Notes: generated by a model from the letters alone, not told the origin. A stretch of 64,000 bases of DNA from Lithodes maja (GCA_037953745.1 JBAKBP010003214.1:94231-158230), one strand, 5' to 3'. Positions 32,970 to 44,400 are shown, numbered from the stretch's first letter. Translations and numbers: made by a program.

Positions 32970-35900
32970 GGTTCTGCTGGTGCTCTTCCGCCTCGGCCGC
33001 CCTCCTCACCTACCTCTGTGCTCCCGGTTTAGGGTGAGTACAGATGCCTGTTTGCATGTGTGTTCCTGTTTCCCCATGCTCCTTCCCTGGTTCTTCTTGG
33101 ACATTCTCTACACTTACACCTTCGACGTGCTGATTCTGGTGTGTGTTCTTCTCGTGCTGGTCGGCTGCTTTGCTTTCGCCTTGGTTGTCGCTCCCCGTGC
33201 TTGGTGAGCCACATGTCCTGCTTGCGCCACTTGCTCTTTGTGTCCTCTACGGCCTACCTCCCTGCTCTGTGTGGCCCGTGTCTGGCCCTGGTGGTTGTGC
33301 TGCTCCATGGCCCTGGTTCCTCGGCGGTGGCTGTGGCCTCTGCTTCCCTTCCGTCGGTGTGGCCGATGGTCTCCCGCCACATTGGGCCTGTGGGCCGCCG
33401 TTCCCCGGCTTTTGTTGCCGCCCGGTTCCGCGTCACCCTGGGTATCCCTGACCCGACTGCCGGCCGTTCACCCCAGCCCGTAGCCTCGTAGGTGGCGCTC
33501 TCGTCTCACACGCGAGGGGTCGGGGGTTCCCTCCCAGACCGGGCGGTGCCGAATTGGGCTTGTCTCCTTTCATGTGTTAGCCTCAGTTCACCTAGCTGTA
33601 AATAGGTACCTGGAATTCGTGGACGACGTTGTGCCGTCCCATCTGGGGTTGGCACACATGGTACAAGGCGGGCTGGGTATCATATGGTTCCCCTACGCTA
33701 CTGGTCAACCTAAGCCTCCACGCTCTCGCTCGCCTCGCTCCTGCCCCTCGTCGTCCTCCTGTTCGCCTTGACGTCGCCCGTCGCCCTCGTCTTGGTTCTC
33801 GCCCTGAGGCCGGGGTTAGCGGCTCTGCTCCTATGCGCCCTCCCCTGGCCTCTACGGATAGGGGCTCTCCTCCCTTCCGCCCGCTTTCCTAGCCCAGACG
33901 ACTTCCTCTTCCGTTGTCCTCTCCGCACGCGGTTGTTCGTGCTGTCGCTGGCCCTCTGCTCCCTCCTACACTGTCCAGGAGGGTCCGCCTGGGTGTCGTT
34001 GCTTCTCCTCCTTCACCTGCTTCAGTGCCTCTTCTTCCTTCACGGTCTCGTCCCGCGGTGGGGGTCCCTCCCTCCTCCGCCTCGGTGTCGGGCCGCCCTG
34101 TTCTCTCAGCCCCGGGGGTCCTTGCTCTGTTTCCCCCTGCGGCTCCTTCTGGCCTCCTTTCACCCGGCCAGCCTTCCCCCTCCCGTCGTCCTGCTCCTCC
34201 TTCTTCTCTTCCTGCCCTTCACTTCCCGTCTCGCCTGGGGGGTACCCCTCCTCTTGCCTCGGTGAGGCTTCGGGGTCCCCCTTTTCTCGGGTGCTGTCGT
34301 GTCGCTGGAAGAGGGGGATGGTGCTGTTTCCCCCTCGGCCGTTCGTGTTCGGGGACGGGTCCCTCTACGGCGACGCGGCCGTCGTCGCTCGCCTTCCTTG
34401 GGCCGCGACGCTGCTGGTTCGTGTCGTGGGTCTCGCTCCCGCTCACGCTTGTCCCTGCGGACCGACCCTTCTGGGTGGGGGGGGGTGGGGGGGTCGCCTC
34501 TCTCGGTTCGATTGTTGGCTTTGCGGGACTGGGTTGTGTCACGCTTCGACGGGTGCTTGGCGTCGTTGGCCGCCTCCCTCTTCTCGCGCTTCTTGGCGGT
34601 GCCTCACCCTCAGCGCCTCGCCTTTCCTACCCCTGCTACGGTCCCGCTCCCTTCTGCAGGCCTCCGCTCTGGTCAGACTTCAGCCGCACTGACCTCCTTC
34701 CGGCTGTTCAGTCCCTGGCTGTGTTGACGGGTCTGTCCTCCTATGGGACGGGTTTCTGCGGCGCCGGTACGCCTGGCTTCGCCGTCATGCTCGGTCGCCC
34801 TCTCCCCTTGGAGGCCTGGTTTGCTGTGGCCTTCGCCTTCACACCGTTCCGTCGACGGCTCTCCTTCGGTCCCTCCCTTAGGTTACTCGCCTTGACGTTG
34901 GACTGGGGTCGTCCCTGCTTTTGCCTCCTCTTGTGTCTGTCGGCAGGTTGGCCGGCGCGTTCTGGTCCTGGATGGGCGCGCCCATTCTTGAACTTTGTTC
35001 TATTGCTACCCCGTTCTTCTCTCCCCCGGATCAGGCCTCTGTCGCCACGGTTTTTCCCTTGCGACGGAGGGTGACGGACTTCTTGTCTTGTCTTTCGGTT
35101 CCCTCCAGCCGTCTGTTCCCGCCTGCGGCTTTTCGGGGCGTCTGCGCCAGGCGCTCTTCGCGAGGGTTTGGACCGCGTTCTGCGGGTCCGCCTTCGGCTC
35201 GCGGTGTCTTTGGTTCCCGAGCTGCAGGCGGTTTTGTGCGCGGCAACTCGGCGCCGCCCGACAGTGCGGTCCTCGTTCTGCCGGCCGGCCCCCTTGGATA
35301 TTCGTCAGGGTTTGTTGTACTCTGCGCTACATACGTCGGGGTTGTTTCAGCTGGTTGCTTGGGTATGCTCGCTTCTCTGGCGGCGGCCCCTGCTTCCGAC
35401 ACGCGACGACGCGCTGTGTCATTGCGTTCCCTGCTTCCGTCACGCACCGTCGTGCTGTGTCGCACGCGGGGTCTTCTCCGTCCCTTCCTTCTGCCGGTCC
35501 TCTTCGGGGTGCTGCTACACGTGCTGCCGCCTTGCGCGGCCGCAGGACTGGGACGTTGCAGGCCAGTGCGTCGATTCCGCCTCGCCCTTCTGTTCTTGCC
35601 CCTTTTCATCCCCGCTGTGTCGGGGCTGGCCGTCCTTCCACTTCCGGCCGCCCTTCGACGTGGTCTGCCCCGCGCCGGCCTGGGGTTGGGGGGGGGGGGG
35701 GGGGTAGAGGTCGACGTGGCGCTCGTGCCCGCACGGCCCGTACCGAGGGTACCTCCGCGTCAACACAATGTGTAGTTCTCTGGGTCGGCCTCCTTGTTCT
35801 CCTTCTCGCCTGGCCGACCGGGTCGCTCCCCTCCTCTCGGGTGCTCCCTCGGGTTGTTTTTGCCCTTGCACCCCTCGGTTGCCGCGAGGGACATTGGGGG

Positions 35901-38730
35901 CGGCGGGTTGCGCGGTGGGGTCTCCCCTGGTGGTGGGCGTCTCGACCCCCTTTCCGCTCTTGTCACCGCCGCCGGCCCTTCTCTTCGGACGTGGCCCACG
36001 TGCTCCCTTCCATGCCCGAGCTGGGTAGCGTCGAGGGGGTTGATCGCCGGTCGCCCGGTTTTCCTCTCCCGTGTCTTTCTGGTCCCGTCGAACTGCGACG
36101 CGATGCGACCGTTGGTGGTTCTGTCGGCCCTCAACGGGCGCGTCCTGCTCACTCGGTTTCGGATGCTGCCGGTACCCCTGGTACGCCTGGGCCTGGGCCT
36201 GTGCCCTCTGTCGTGGGTTGTGTCGCTGGCCCTCCAGGATGCGTCTTGGCTCGTTCCTCTCCATCCTCTCTTCCAGCGATTCTTGGCCGTTCGGACTTCC
36301 GATCGTGTGTTCCTGTTCGCCGGCCTTCCCTTCGGTCTCCACATCGCGCCGCGGCTCTTCTCCGCACATGTGGGGCAGGCTCTGGGTCCTCTCCTCAGGA
36401 GCGGGCTCCAGCTCCTGTTTTCCTTGGCCGACTGGTTGGTTGTTTCCGAAGCCCTCGGCCTGTGCGTTGGCGCCGCCCTCACAGTCGTTCGCACCGTCGC
36501 ACGGTTAGGGTTCCCCTTTTGGTGTTCCCGTTTCACGCTTGACCCCGTCGCGTGTCGTGCCATGGGTCGATCTCGCATGGGTTTTCTCCGGCGCTACGGT
36601 GACCCGGGGTCTGCCGACCGCGGTGCTCCTTCGGTGGACGGTCTTCGCCGTGTTGCACTCGGTCTCCCTCCTGGGGTGGCTCTGGGACTCGTTCGTGGGA
36701 CTCGTTCGTGGGTTCGCTGCTTTGGGCCGCTCTGCCCCTTTCCTTAGGGTGCCTCTGGCTCCTCCGCCTCCTCCTCATGGGCCCCGTGATGTTTCCGTTG
36801 CCCCTCTGGTTCGGCTCCTGCCGCTCCTGCGTCCCGTTCGCTGCCGCTTCGGTCTCTGGGTTGCTCCGGGCTCGCTCTCTGCGGCTGTGCCCTGGTCCGC
36901 CCCCCTCGCCGACGGTCTGGGTAGCCACAGATCCGTCGAGCGAGGTTGGGTGGGGTTCCCGATCGAACCTGGGCCGTCCACTTCCTGGCTGATGGGTGGG
37001 TCTCCCTCCCCTTACCCATCTATGCCCTCGGACTGTTGGTTCCTCAGTTCTTCCTGCGGGTCCCCGCGCTGGCCCTTCGGGGTCAGTCGGTGGCCTTCGG
37101 GTTAGACACTCAGACAAGCTGTCCCCTGTTTTCCTTCTGCGGGGGTTCCTCCAGGTCGTTGACTCTATTGGGGGTCTCGGTGGAGTTGTTCTTCCTCGCG
37201 GCCCGACACCCTTCTCCTTGCATGCCTCCTCCCTGCCCGGGCCGGCCACCCTGTGGGCGGCCGCCCTGTCGTGAGGGCAGGGCGTTCTTGTTGAATGGGC
37301 GTTGCAACGGACTGTGTTCACCGACCTCGCGGCTTCCTGAGGTGTTCCGGAGGTCGCCTTGTTCGCATCGGGGGTGCCGCGCCAGTTGCCTTTGGACCTC
37401 TCCCTCCGGCCTCGCGCTCCGGGGAGGGTCCGGCCGCTTTCATGGTGGCCTGGTACGGGTGGCGGTCGATATCCATCTTTCCGCCCCCAGACGCGCTGTT
37501 GCTGTGCCCAGTCCTCGCCAGGCTGCGGCTGTGCCACGGCTGCGTCGGGCTCCTCGCGCCTCTGTGGCCGGCACGGGCTTGGTCCGCCCGGTTGCCGCGG
37601 TGGTGCCCGAGTCCGGTCCCTCTACCTGTCTCCGGCTTCCGCTTGGGCTCGGTTGGGGCCCTGCGGCCCTCGTTGGCCTTCGCATCGTGCTTGTTCATGT
37701 GGCACGGTGGCTCCCGGTCCCGGGCCGGGCCCTGACTGACCTCCTGCTGCGTTCCTGGCCGTCTTCTCCTTGGGGGGCCTTCCGGGTCCCGCTGGAGGTC
37801 TTTTCCTAGGTGGCTACGGGCCACTCGCCTGCCTGTTGGCTCTCCTTCCCTCGTCCTCCGCTCCTTGTTTCACCTCTTCCGTACGCGTCACTTTCGAGTC
37901 GTCGCTATACGTCCCCGCTTGTCTGCCGTCCGGGGGGCTCTTTGGGTCCGTCGCTCGGCTGGTCGTTCTGACACAGGTGCTGGATTCCTTCCTGACGGCT
38001 GCCTTCAGGGATCGACCTCCTCCGCGCCTAGTCCCTCCGCAGTGGGTTCTGGGGCGGGCTCTGGTCCTTCTGGCTTCGCCCTCGTCTACGAGGGCCGCTA
38101 CGCCGGTTCTGTTGCTCGGGCGTCCGCTCTTCCTTGTCGCTCTGGCCGCTGGGGTTCGGGTGTCTGCCCTAGCGGTATTGTCGTGGCCCCGGGACTGCGT
38201 GCGATTCTCCCCGTCCCTGCATGGCGTCTCGTTCGCCTCCTCCCCTCCTTTTGTTGCCACGCTTGGGAGGGGGGCCCCCGTCTTTCCGGCCTTTCGCCGT
38301 CCAGGCTTTCCGGCTTGGGCATCCTCGCCATGTGTGGTGCCCGGTGTCGGCCTTGCGCTCCTCTGTTGCGTCTGTGGCGCCGCCTTCGGGTCCTGCTGTG
38401 TGGGTGTCTCCTCGGACGGGTGGGTGGCTCTCGCAGGTGCAGTTGGGGCGCCGCGTTAGTCGGACCGTTCGTGCCCGTCGCCCTGTTTGTAGGGTTTCTG
38501 CGCACGATGTCAGATCCTTTGCTGCCTCCTTCCGGTTCCTGCCGCGTCGATCCTTACCTGCCTTCGCCTCAGCGGTTTTGTGGGTCTTCTATCAATTCCT
38601 TCATCTCCTCCTACCTCTCCGTGTCCAGTGTTCGACCCCCTCGGCTGGTGATTGCTCTCGGAGGTCGTGTTTCCTGGGCTCTGGCGAAGATCCCTGGTCT
38701 TCCCCCCCTTGTCCCTCGTTCTTTTCCTTT
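32970..38730 (+). pseudogene. Adenine-stripped DIRS coding body, copy A
   Basis: Hand count over 35401-35640 gives 17 A and 64 T in 240 bases. Catalytic positions are changed. RT motif SIDLKDAYW corresponds to SLALQDASW (36223-36249), with the first Asp now Ala. YLDDWLV corresponds to SLADWLV (36421-36441), again Asp to Ala. RNase H LPGVASVWADALS corresponds to LPGPATLWAAALS, with Asp to Ala at 37260-37262 and a stop at 37272. The recombinase keeps AHDVR near 38500 and SYLSV near 38610 in another frame. With so little A, stop codons are rare in all frames on both strands, so the many long open frames here are not evidence of genes. Confidence 0.85.
33478..33720 (+). mobile_element. SINE nested in DIRS copy A
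   Basis: A tRNA-like head (gcgaggggtcgggggttccc) is followed by a tail with cacctagctgtaaataggta, typical of arthropod tRNA-SINEs. Over 33481-33720 there are 40 A in 240 bases, against 17 in the DIRS body, so the insertion is not adenine-depleted. The matching SINE in copy B is at about 46415-46650, so it inserted before the two copies diverged. Confidence 0.6.
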
Positions 38731-39116
38731 GTTTTATATGACAAAGGGGGGGGGGGGGGGGGTGTACGGGTTTGCAACACTGAATTGCAAGTTTGGGATT
38801 GTATATTGTTCCAGTACATAAGTGTTTTTGCCACATTGAAAATTGTGTTTTGTTCTTGTGTTCAGTGTTTTTGTTGGTTTTTGAAGAAAAGGGATTTTGG
38901 GTACAGTACCTTTTTGGTTTCAGACAAGTCTATGTTTTTGCATTACTATGAATGACGGGCATGTGTTAAAACTGTTCTTTTTAGCTACTCCTCAGTTTTT
39001 CACTCTTTTATTAGACTCTCTTGTTTAAATTGTGTCTTTGTCATTCATACTTTTGTTTTATGCATTGGTTTTTTTGGTAGGTTGGGCTTGGATGTCCTCC
39101 TCCTATTTGTTATGCA

Positions 39117-39229
39117 GCCTTGACGTTGGATTTGCCAAGACTACTAACAAATTGGGAGGTTTGACGTACCTCCCAACCTACCAAATAGGAAAACCTACTA
39201 TTTGGTAGTAGTCTTGGAAAATCCAACGT
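39117..39229 (+). repeat. DIRS internal complementary region, copy A
   Basis: The first half (ttgacgttggatttgccaag, actactaacaaat) is identical to the outer end of the left terminal repeat of copy B (48713 end). The second half is the reverse complement of the outer end of the right terminal repeat (39552-39641), including its ttttcc and taccaaat variants. This head-to-end junction is the structure DIRS elements use to rebuild full ends on a circular intermediate. Confidence 0.8.
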
Positions 39230-39291
39230 ACATAATACCCTCCCTCACGCCGGACCCCTGCCCATCCGCGTTCTTCTGCTGACGTGAGATG

Positions 39292-39641
39292 TGATAACAA
39301 GAGAGGGCCGCTCATGCGCACGTTCGACAGTGATCTGCACATGACGGAACACGGGATGGGCCTTAAGCGGTAACTAAGGTAAACCCCTTTTTCTTCTCTT
39401 CTATGCTTTTTTCACCTTCGGTGGTAGTTTTGGTTAATGTACAACGTCTCCTAGAGCAAGATAAGGAGTAGACTCTAGACGTTTTCTTTTTAACCGCGGT
39501 TGGAATGACGACATAGCAGTCAAAATAGACAAGTCGTCATTGCAATTAGGTTAATAGCCTTGACGTTGGATTTTCCAAGACTACTACCAAATAGTAGGTT
39601 TTCCTATTTGGTAGGTTGGGAGGTACGTCAAACCTCCCAAT
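39292..39641 (+). repeat. Right inverted terminal repeat, DIRS copy A
   Basis: 39292-39592 matches the left terminal repeat of copy B at 48413-48713. Both are written on the same strand although the elements are inverted, so within copy B the two ends are inverted repeats. The right repeat continues 49 bases further to cctcccaat with two nested hairpins (ctatttggt and gggaggt stems). It ends at the junction with the LINE fragment. Confidence 0.8.
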
Positions 39642-40302
39642 ATCAATCACCCCACCACAAAATGTCCCTACAGTTACAACTCCACCTTCCACAAATGTAC
39701 AGGCAATCCCAGATAAGACACCTCTACAATCTACCCTACAACTACCCCCGCCAGCAAGGGAGTCTGATACCGGCAACGGTTTAGATAACACCTCCCACTG
39801 CCTACAATCTACCCTACAACCACTACAGGAAGAAGGGGAGTCTGATACCGGCAACGGTTCAGATAACACCCTCCATGACCTACAATCTACCCTACAACCA
39901 CTACAGCAAGAAGGGGAGTCTGATACAGGCAACGGTTCAGATAACACCTCCCACTGCCAGCTTGGAAATAGACTTACACCAGCAGAAGCAGAACAAAGCC
40001 AACCACCGACAGGTCCGACACAGACAGAACCCGATACGGATAACTTTTCCGAAAATCTGAATAATCATGGCAACGATGAACCCAACGAACAACCAGAAAA
40101 AAGGGAAACACATGGTGAAGATCAACAAACCCCTCCCATCACCCAAGCTCCAACTAACATTGCAGAAACTACACAAGAAGCACACAACACAAGAAAACCA
40201 CAAAACCACACAAACAATACCCAAAAACAACACCCACCATCGCAGCTGACGGATAACCGTGGAAGACCCTCTAGGAACTCCGCTAAGAAACGACCACAAT
40301 AA
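39642..40302 (+). pseudogene. LINE ORF1 fragment (3' part) between the DIRS copies
   Basis: One open frame runs to a stop at 40300-40302. The protein is Gln/Asn/Thr/Pro-rich, contains a 26-residue tandem repeat (GESDTGNGSDNT core) and ends in a basic RGRPSRNSAKKRPQ tail, in keeping with a LINE ORF1 nucleic-acid-binding protein. Its TAA overlaps the ATG of the next frame (TAATG). The 5' end is cut by the DIRS right end. Identification depends on the endonuclease frame that follows. Confidence 0.65.
39724..39957 (+). repeat. 78-base tandem repeat in LINE ORF1, three units
   Basis: ctacaatctaccctacaa begins units at 39724, 39802 and 39880, exactly 78 bases (26 codons) apart. The units differ by a few substitutions that mostly keep the frame, suggesting expansion while coding. 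Confidence 0.9.
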
Positions 40303-40496
40303 TGGCTCCATTACAAGTAATGACCTGGAATGCAAAATGCCTTAAGACATCATTATCAGAGTTAAAAAACTACCTTAATTATAAATCCCCACACATACCT
40401 ATAATAACAGAGACCTGGCTAAAAGAAAAATACCAACCCAACTTAAAACCTTATATAACTCTGAGGAAAGACAGGCTTGGAAGACCAGGTGGAGGA
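40302..40496 (+). pseudogene. LINE ORF2 start (endonuclease N-terminus)
   Basis: ATG at 40302 overlaps the ORF1 stop. The protein begins MAPLQVMTWNAKCLKTSL, with TETWLKEKY about 35 residues later and LGRPGGGI, the N-terminal signature of an apurinic-type LINE endonuclease (Asn and Glu active-site residues visible). The frame is interrupted at 40497 by the DIRS copy B right end. The A/C-rich codon style resembles the LINE at 5530-7826, so it could be the 5' part of the same family. Confidence 0.75.
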
Positions 40497-40846
40497 ATTG
40501 GGAGGTTTGACGTACCTCCCAACCTACCAAATAGGAAAACCTACTATTTGGTAGTAGTCTTGGAAAATCCAACGTCAAGGCTATTAACCTAATTGCAATG
40601 ACGACTTGTCTATTTTGACTGCTATGTCGTCATTCCAACCGCGGTTAAAAAGAAAACGTCTAGAGTCTACTCCTTATCTTGCTCTAGGAGACGTTGTACA
40701 TTAACCAAAACTACCACCGAAGGTGAAAAAAGCATAGAAGAGAAGAAAAAGGGGTTTACCTTAGTTACCGCTTAAGGCCCATCCCGTGTTCCGTCATGTG
40801 CAGATCACTGTCGAACGTGCGCATGAGCGACCCTCTCTTGTTATCA
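40497..40846 (-). repeat. Right inverted terminal repeat, DIRS copy B
   Basis: Reverse complement of 39292-39641. It abuts the LINE fragment at 40496, with no duplication of flanking bases. Confidence 0.8.
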
Positions 40847-40908
40847 CATCTCACGTCAGCAGAAGAACGCGGATGGGCAGGGGTCCGGCGTGAGGGAGGG
40901 TATTATGT

Positions 40909-41022
40909 ACGTTGGATTTTCCAAGACTACTACCAAATAGTAGGTTTTCCTATTTGGTAGGTTGGGAGGTACGTCAAACCTCCCAATTTGTTAGTAGTCT
41001 TGGCAAATCCAACGTCAAGGCT
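40909..41022 (-). repeat. DIRS internal complementary region, copy B
   Basis: Reverse complement of 39117-39229, with the same two diagnostic variants: cctatttggtaggtt belongs to the right-end half, ttgttagtagtcttggcaaa to the left-end half. Confidence 0.8.
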
Positions 41023-41407
41023 GCATAACAAATAGGAGGAGGACATCCAAGCCCAACCTACCAAAAAAACCAATGCATAAAACAAAAGTATGAATGACAA
41101 AGACACAATTTAAACAAGAGAGTCTAATAAAAGAGTGAAAAACTGAGGAGTAGCTAAAAAGAACAGTTTTAACACATGCCCGTCATTCATAGTAATGCAA
41201 AAACATAGACTTGTCTGAAACCAAAAAGGTACTGTACCCAAAATCCCTTTTCTTCAAAAACCAACAAAAACACTGAACACAAGAACAAAACACAATTTTC
41301 AATGTGGCAAAAACACTTATGTACTGGAACAATATACAATCCCAAACTTGCAATTCAGTGTTGCAAACCCGTACACCCCCCCCCCCCCCTTTGTCATATA
41401 AAACAAA

Positions 41408-44400
41408 GGAAAAGAACGAGGGACAAGGGGGGGGAAGACCAGGGATCTTCGCCAGAGCCCAGGAAACACGACCCCCGAGAGCAAACACCAGCCGAGGGGG
41501 TCGAACACTGGACACGGAGAGGTAGGAGGAGATGAAGGAATTGACAGAAGACCCACAAAACCGCAGAGGCGAAGGCAGGTAAGGATCGACGCGGCAGGAA
41601 CCGGAAGGAGGCAGCAAAGGATCTGACATCGTGCGCAGAAACCCTACAAACAGGGCGACGGGCACGAACGGTTCGACTAACGCGGCGCCCCAACTGCACC
41701 TGCGAGAGCCACCCACCCGTCCGAGGAGACACCCACACAGCAGGACCCGAAGGCGGCGCCACAGACGCAACAGAGGAGCGCAAGGCCGACACCGGGCACC
41801 ACACATGGCGAGGATGCCCAAGCCGGAAAGCCTGGACGGCGAAAGGCCGGAAAGACGGGGGCCGCCCTCCCAAGCGTGGCAACAAAAGGAGGGGAGGAGG
41901 CGAACGAGACGCCATGCAGGGACGGGGAGAATCGCACGCAGTCCCGGGGCCACGACAATACCGCTAGGGCAGACACCCGAACCCCAGCGGCCAGAGCGAC
42001 AAGGAAGAGCGGACGCCCGAGCAACAGAACCGGCGTAGCGGCCCTCGTAGACGAGGGCGAAGCCAGAAGGACCAGAGCCCGCCCCAGAACCCACTGCGGA
42101 GGGACTAGGCGCGGAGGAGGTCGATCCCTGAAGGCAGCCGTCAGGAAGGAATCCAGCACCTGTGTCAGAACGACCAGCCGAGCGACGGACCCAAAGAGCC
42201 CCCCGGACGGTAGACAAGCGGGGACGTATAGCGACGACTCGAAAGTGACGCGTACGGAAGAGGGGAAACAAGGAGCGGAGGACGAGGGAAGGAGAGCCAA
42301 CAGGCAGGCGAGTGGCCCGTAGCCACCCAGGAAAAGACCTCCAGCGGGACCCGGAAGGCCCCCAAGGAGAAGACGGCCAGGAACGCAGCAGGAGGTCAGT
42401 CAGGGCCCGGCCCGGGACCGGGAGCCACCGTGCCACATGAACAAGCACGATGCGAAGGCCAACGAGGGCCGCAGGGCCCCAACCGAGCCCAAGCGGAAGC
42501 CGGAGACAGGTAGAGGGACCGGACTCGGGCACCACCGCGGCAACCGGGCGGACCAAGCCCGTGCCGGCCACAGAGGCGCGAGGAGCCCGACGCAGCCGTG
42601 GCACAGCCGCAGCCTGGCGAGGACTGGGCACAGCAACAGCGCGTCTGGGGGCGGAAAGATGGATATCGACCGCCACCCGTACCAGGCCACCATGAAAGCG
42701 GCCGGACCCTCCCCGGAGCGCGAGGCCGGAGGGAGAGGTCCAAAGGCAACTGGCGCGGCACCCCCGATGCGAACAAGGCGACCTCCGGAACACCTCAGGA
42801 AGCCGCGAGGTCGGTGAACACAGTCCGTTGCAACGCCCATTCAACAAGAACGCCCTGCCCACACGACAGGGCGGCCGCCCACAGGGTGGCCGGCCCGGGC
42901 AGGGAGGAGGCATGCAAGGAGAAGGGTGTCGGGCCGCGAGGAAGAACAACTCCACCGAGACCCCCAATAGAGTCAACGACCTGGAGGAACCCCCGCAGAA
43001 GGAAAACAGGGGACAGCCTGTCTGAGTGTCTAACCCGAAGGCCACCGACTGATCCCGAAGGGCCAGCGCGGGGACCCGCAGGAAGAACTGAGGAACCAAC
43101 AGTCCGAGGGCATAGATGGGTAAGGGGAGGGAGACCCACCCATCAGCCAGGAAGTGGACGGCCCAGGTTCGATCGGGAACCCCACCCAACCTCGCTCGAC
43201 GGATCTGTGGCTACCCAGACCGTCGGCGAGGGGGGCGGACCAGGGCACAGCCGCAGAGAGCGAGCCCGGAGCAACCCAGAGACCGAAGCGGCAGCGAACG
43301 GGACGCAGGAGCGGCAGGAGCCGAACCAGAGGGGCAACGGAAACATCACGGGGCCCATGAGGAGGAGGCGGAGGAGCCAGAGGCACCCTAAGGAAAGGGG
43401 CAGAGCGGCCCAAAGCAGCGAACCCACGAACGAGTCCCACGAACGAGTCCCAGAGCCACCCCAGGAGGGAGACCGAGTGCAAACACGGCGAAGACCGTCC
43501 ACCGAAGGAGCACCGCGGTCGGCAGACCCCGGGTCACCGTAGCGCCGGAGAAAACCCATGCGAGATCGACCCATGGCACGACACGCGACGGGGTCAAGCG
43601 TGAAACGGGAACACCAAAAGGGGAACCCTAACCGTGCGACGGTGCGAACGACTGTGAGGGCGGCGCCAACGCACAGGCCGAGGGCTTCGGAAACAACCAA
43701 CCAGTCGGCCAAGGAAAACAGGAGCCGGAGCCCGCTCCTGAGGAGAGGACCCAGAGCCTGCCCCACATGTGCGGAGAAGAGCCGCGGCGCGATGTGGAGA
43801 CCGAAGGGAAGGCCGGCGAACAGGAACACACGATCGGAAGTCCGAACGGCCAAGAATCGCTGGAAGAGAGGATGGAGAGGAACGAGCCAAGACGCATCCT
43901 GGAGGGCCAGCGACACAACCCACGACAGAGGGCACAGGCCCAGGCGTACCAGGGGTACCGGCAGCATCCGAAACCGAGTGAGCAGGACGCGCCCGTTGAG
44001 GGCCGACAGAACCACCAACGGTCGCATCGCGTCGCAGTTCGACGGGACCAGAAAGACACGGGAGAGGAAAACCGGGCGACCGGCGATCAACCCCCTCGAC
44101 GCTACCCAGCTCGGGCATGGAAGGGAGCACGTGGGCCACGTCCGAAGAGAAGGGCCGGCGGCGGTGACAAGAGCGGAAAGGGGGTCGAGACGCCCACCAC
44201 CAGGGGAGACCCCACCGCGCAACCCGCCGCCCCCAATGTCCCTCGCGGCAACCGAGGGGTGCAAGGGCAAAAACAACCCGAGGGAGCACCCGAGAGGAGG
44301 GGAGCGACCCGGTCGGCCAGGCGAGGAGAACAAGGAGGCCGACCCAGAGAACTACACATTGTGTTGACGCGGAGGTACCCTCGGTACGGGCCGTGCGGGC

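Larger units (their letters stand above)
32294..39641 (+). mobile_element. DIRS copy A, adenine-depleted, 5'-truncated
   Basis: Plus-orientation DIRS-like element. Order: leader with three CCGCAAATTTGCGG palindromes, gag-like region, RT remnant (36061-36444), RNase H remnant (to 37274), conserved extension (37420-37735), recombinase remnant (about 37800-38640), G run, internal complementary region (39117-39229) and right terminal repeat (39292-39641). The left terminal repeat is lost at 32294. It is inverted and almost identical to copy B (40497-47828), differing by small indels such as 12 bases near 33390 and 6 bases near 36190. The coding body 32970-38730 is nearly devoid of A. Domains are recognised by alignment to the DIRS at 490-5480. 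Confidence 0.85.

Noticed and set aside
34995..36542. 515-codon plus-strand open frame (and 668 codons at 41183-43189 minus) as new large proteins
   Set aside because: These lie in the adenine-depleted DIRS body, where stop codons are rare in all frames. The proteins are low-complexity in composition and only short pieces match DIRS domains.
32970..38730. ADAR or APOBEC hypermutation as the cause of the low A content
   Set aside because: ADAR would give only A to G, but about 40% of the counted changes in the first aligned block are A to C and Asp-to-Ala is repeated. APOBEC acts on C and would raise A.
39117..39229. Independent 110-base palindromic MITE
   Set aside because: It occurs only at the matching position of both DIRS copies, and its two halves equal the DIRS ends with diagnostic variants, so it is the internal complementary region.
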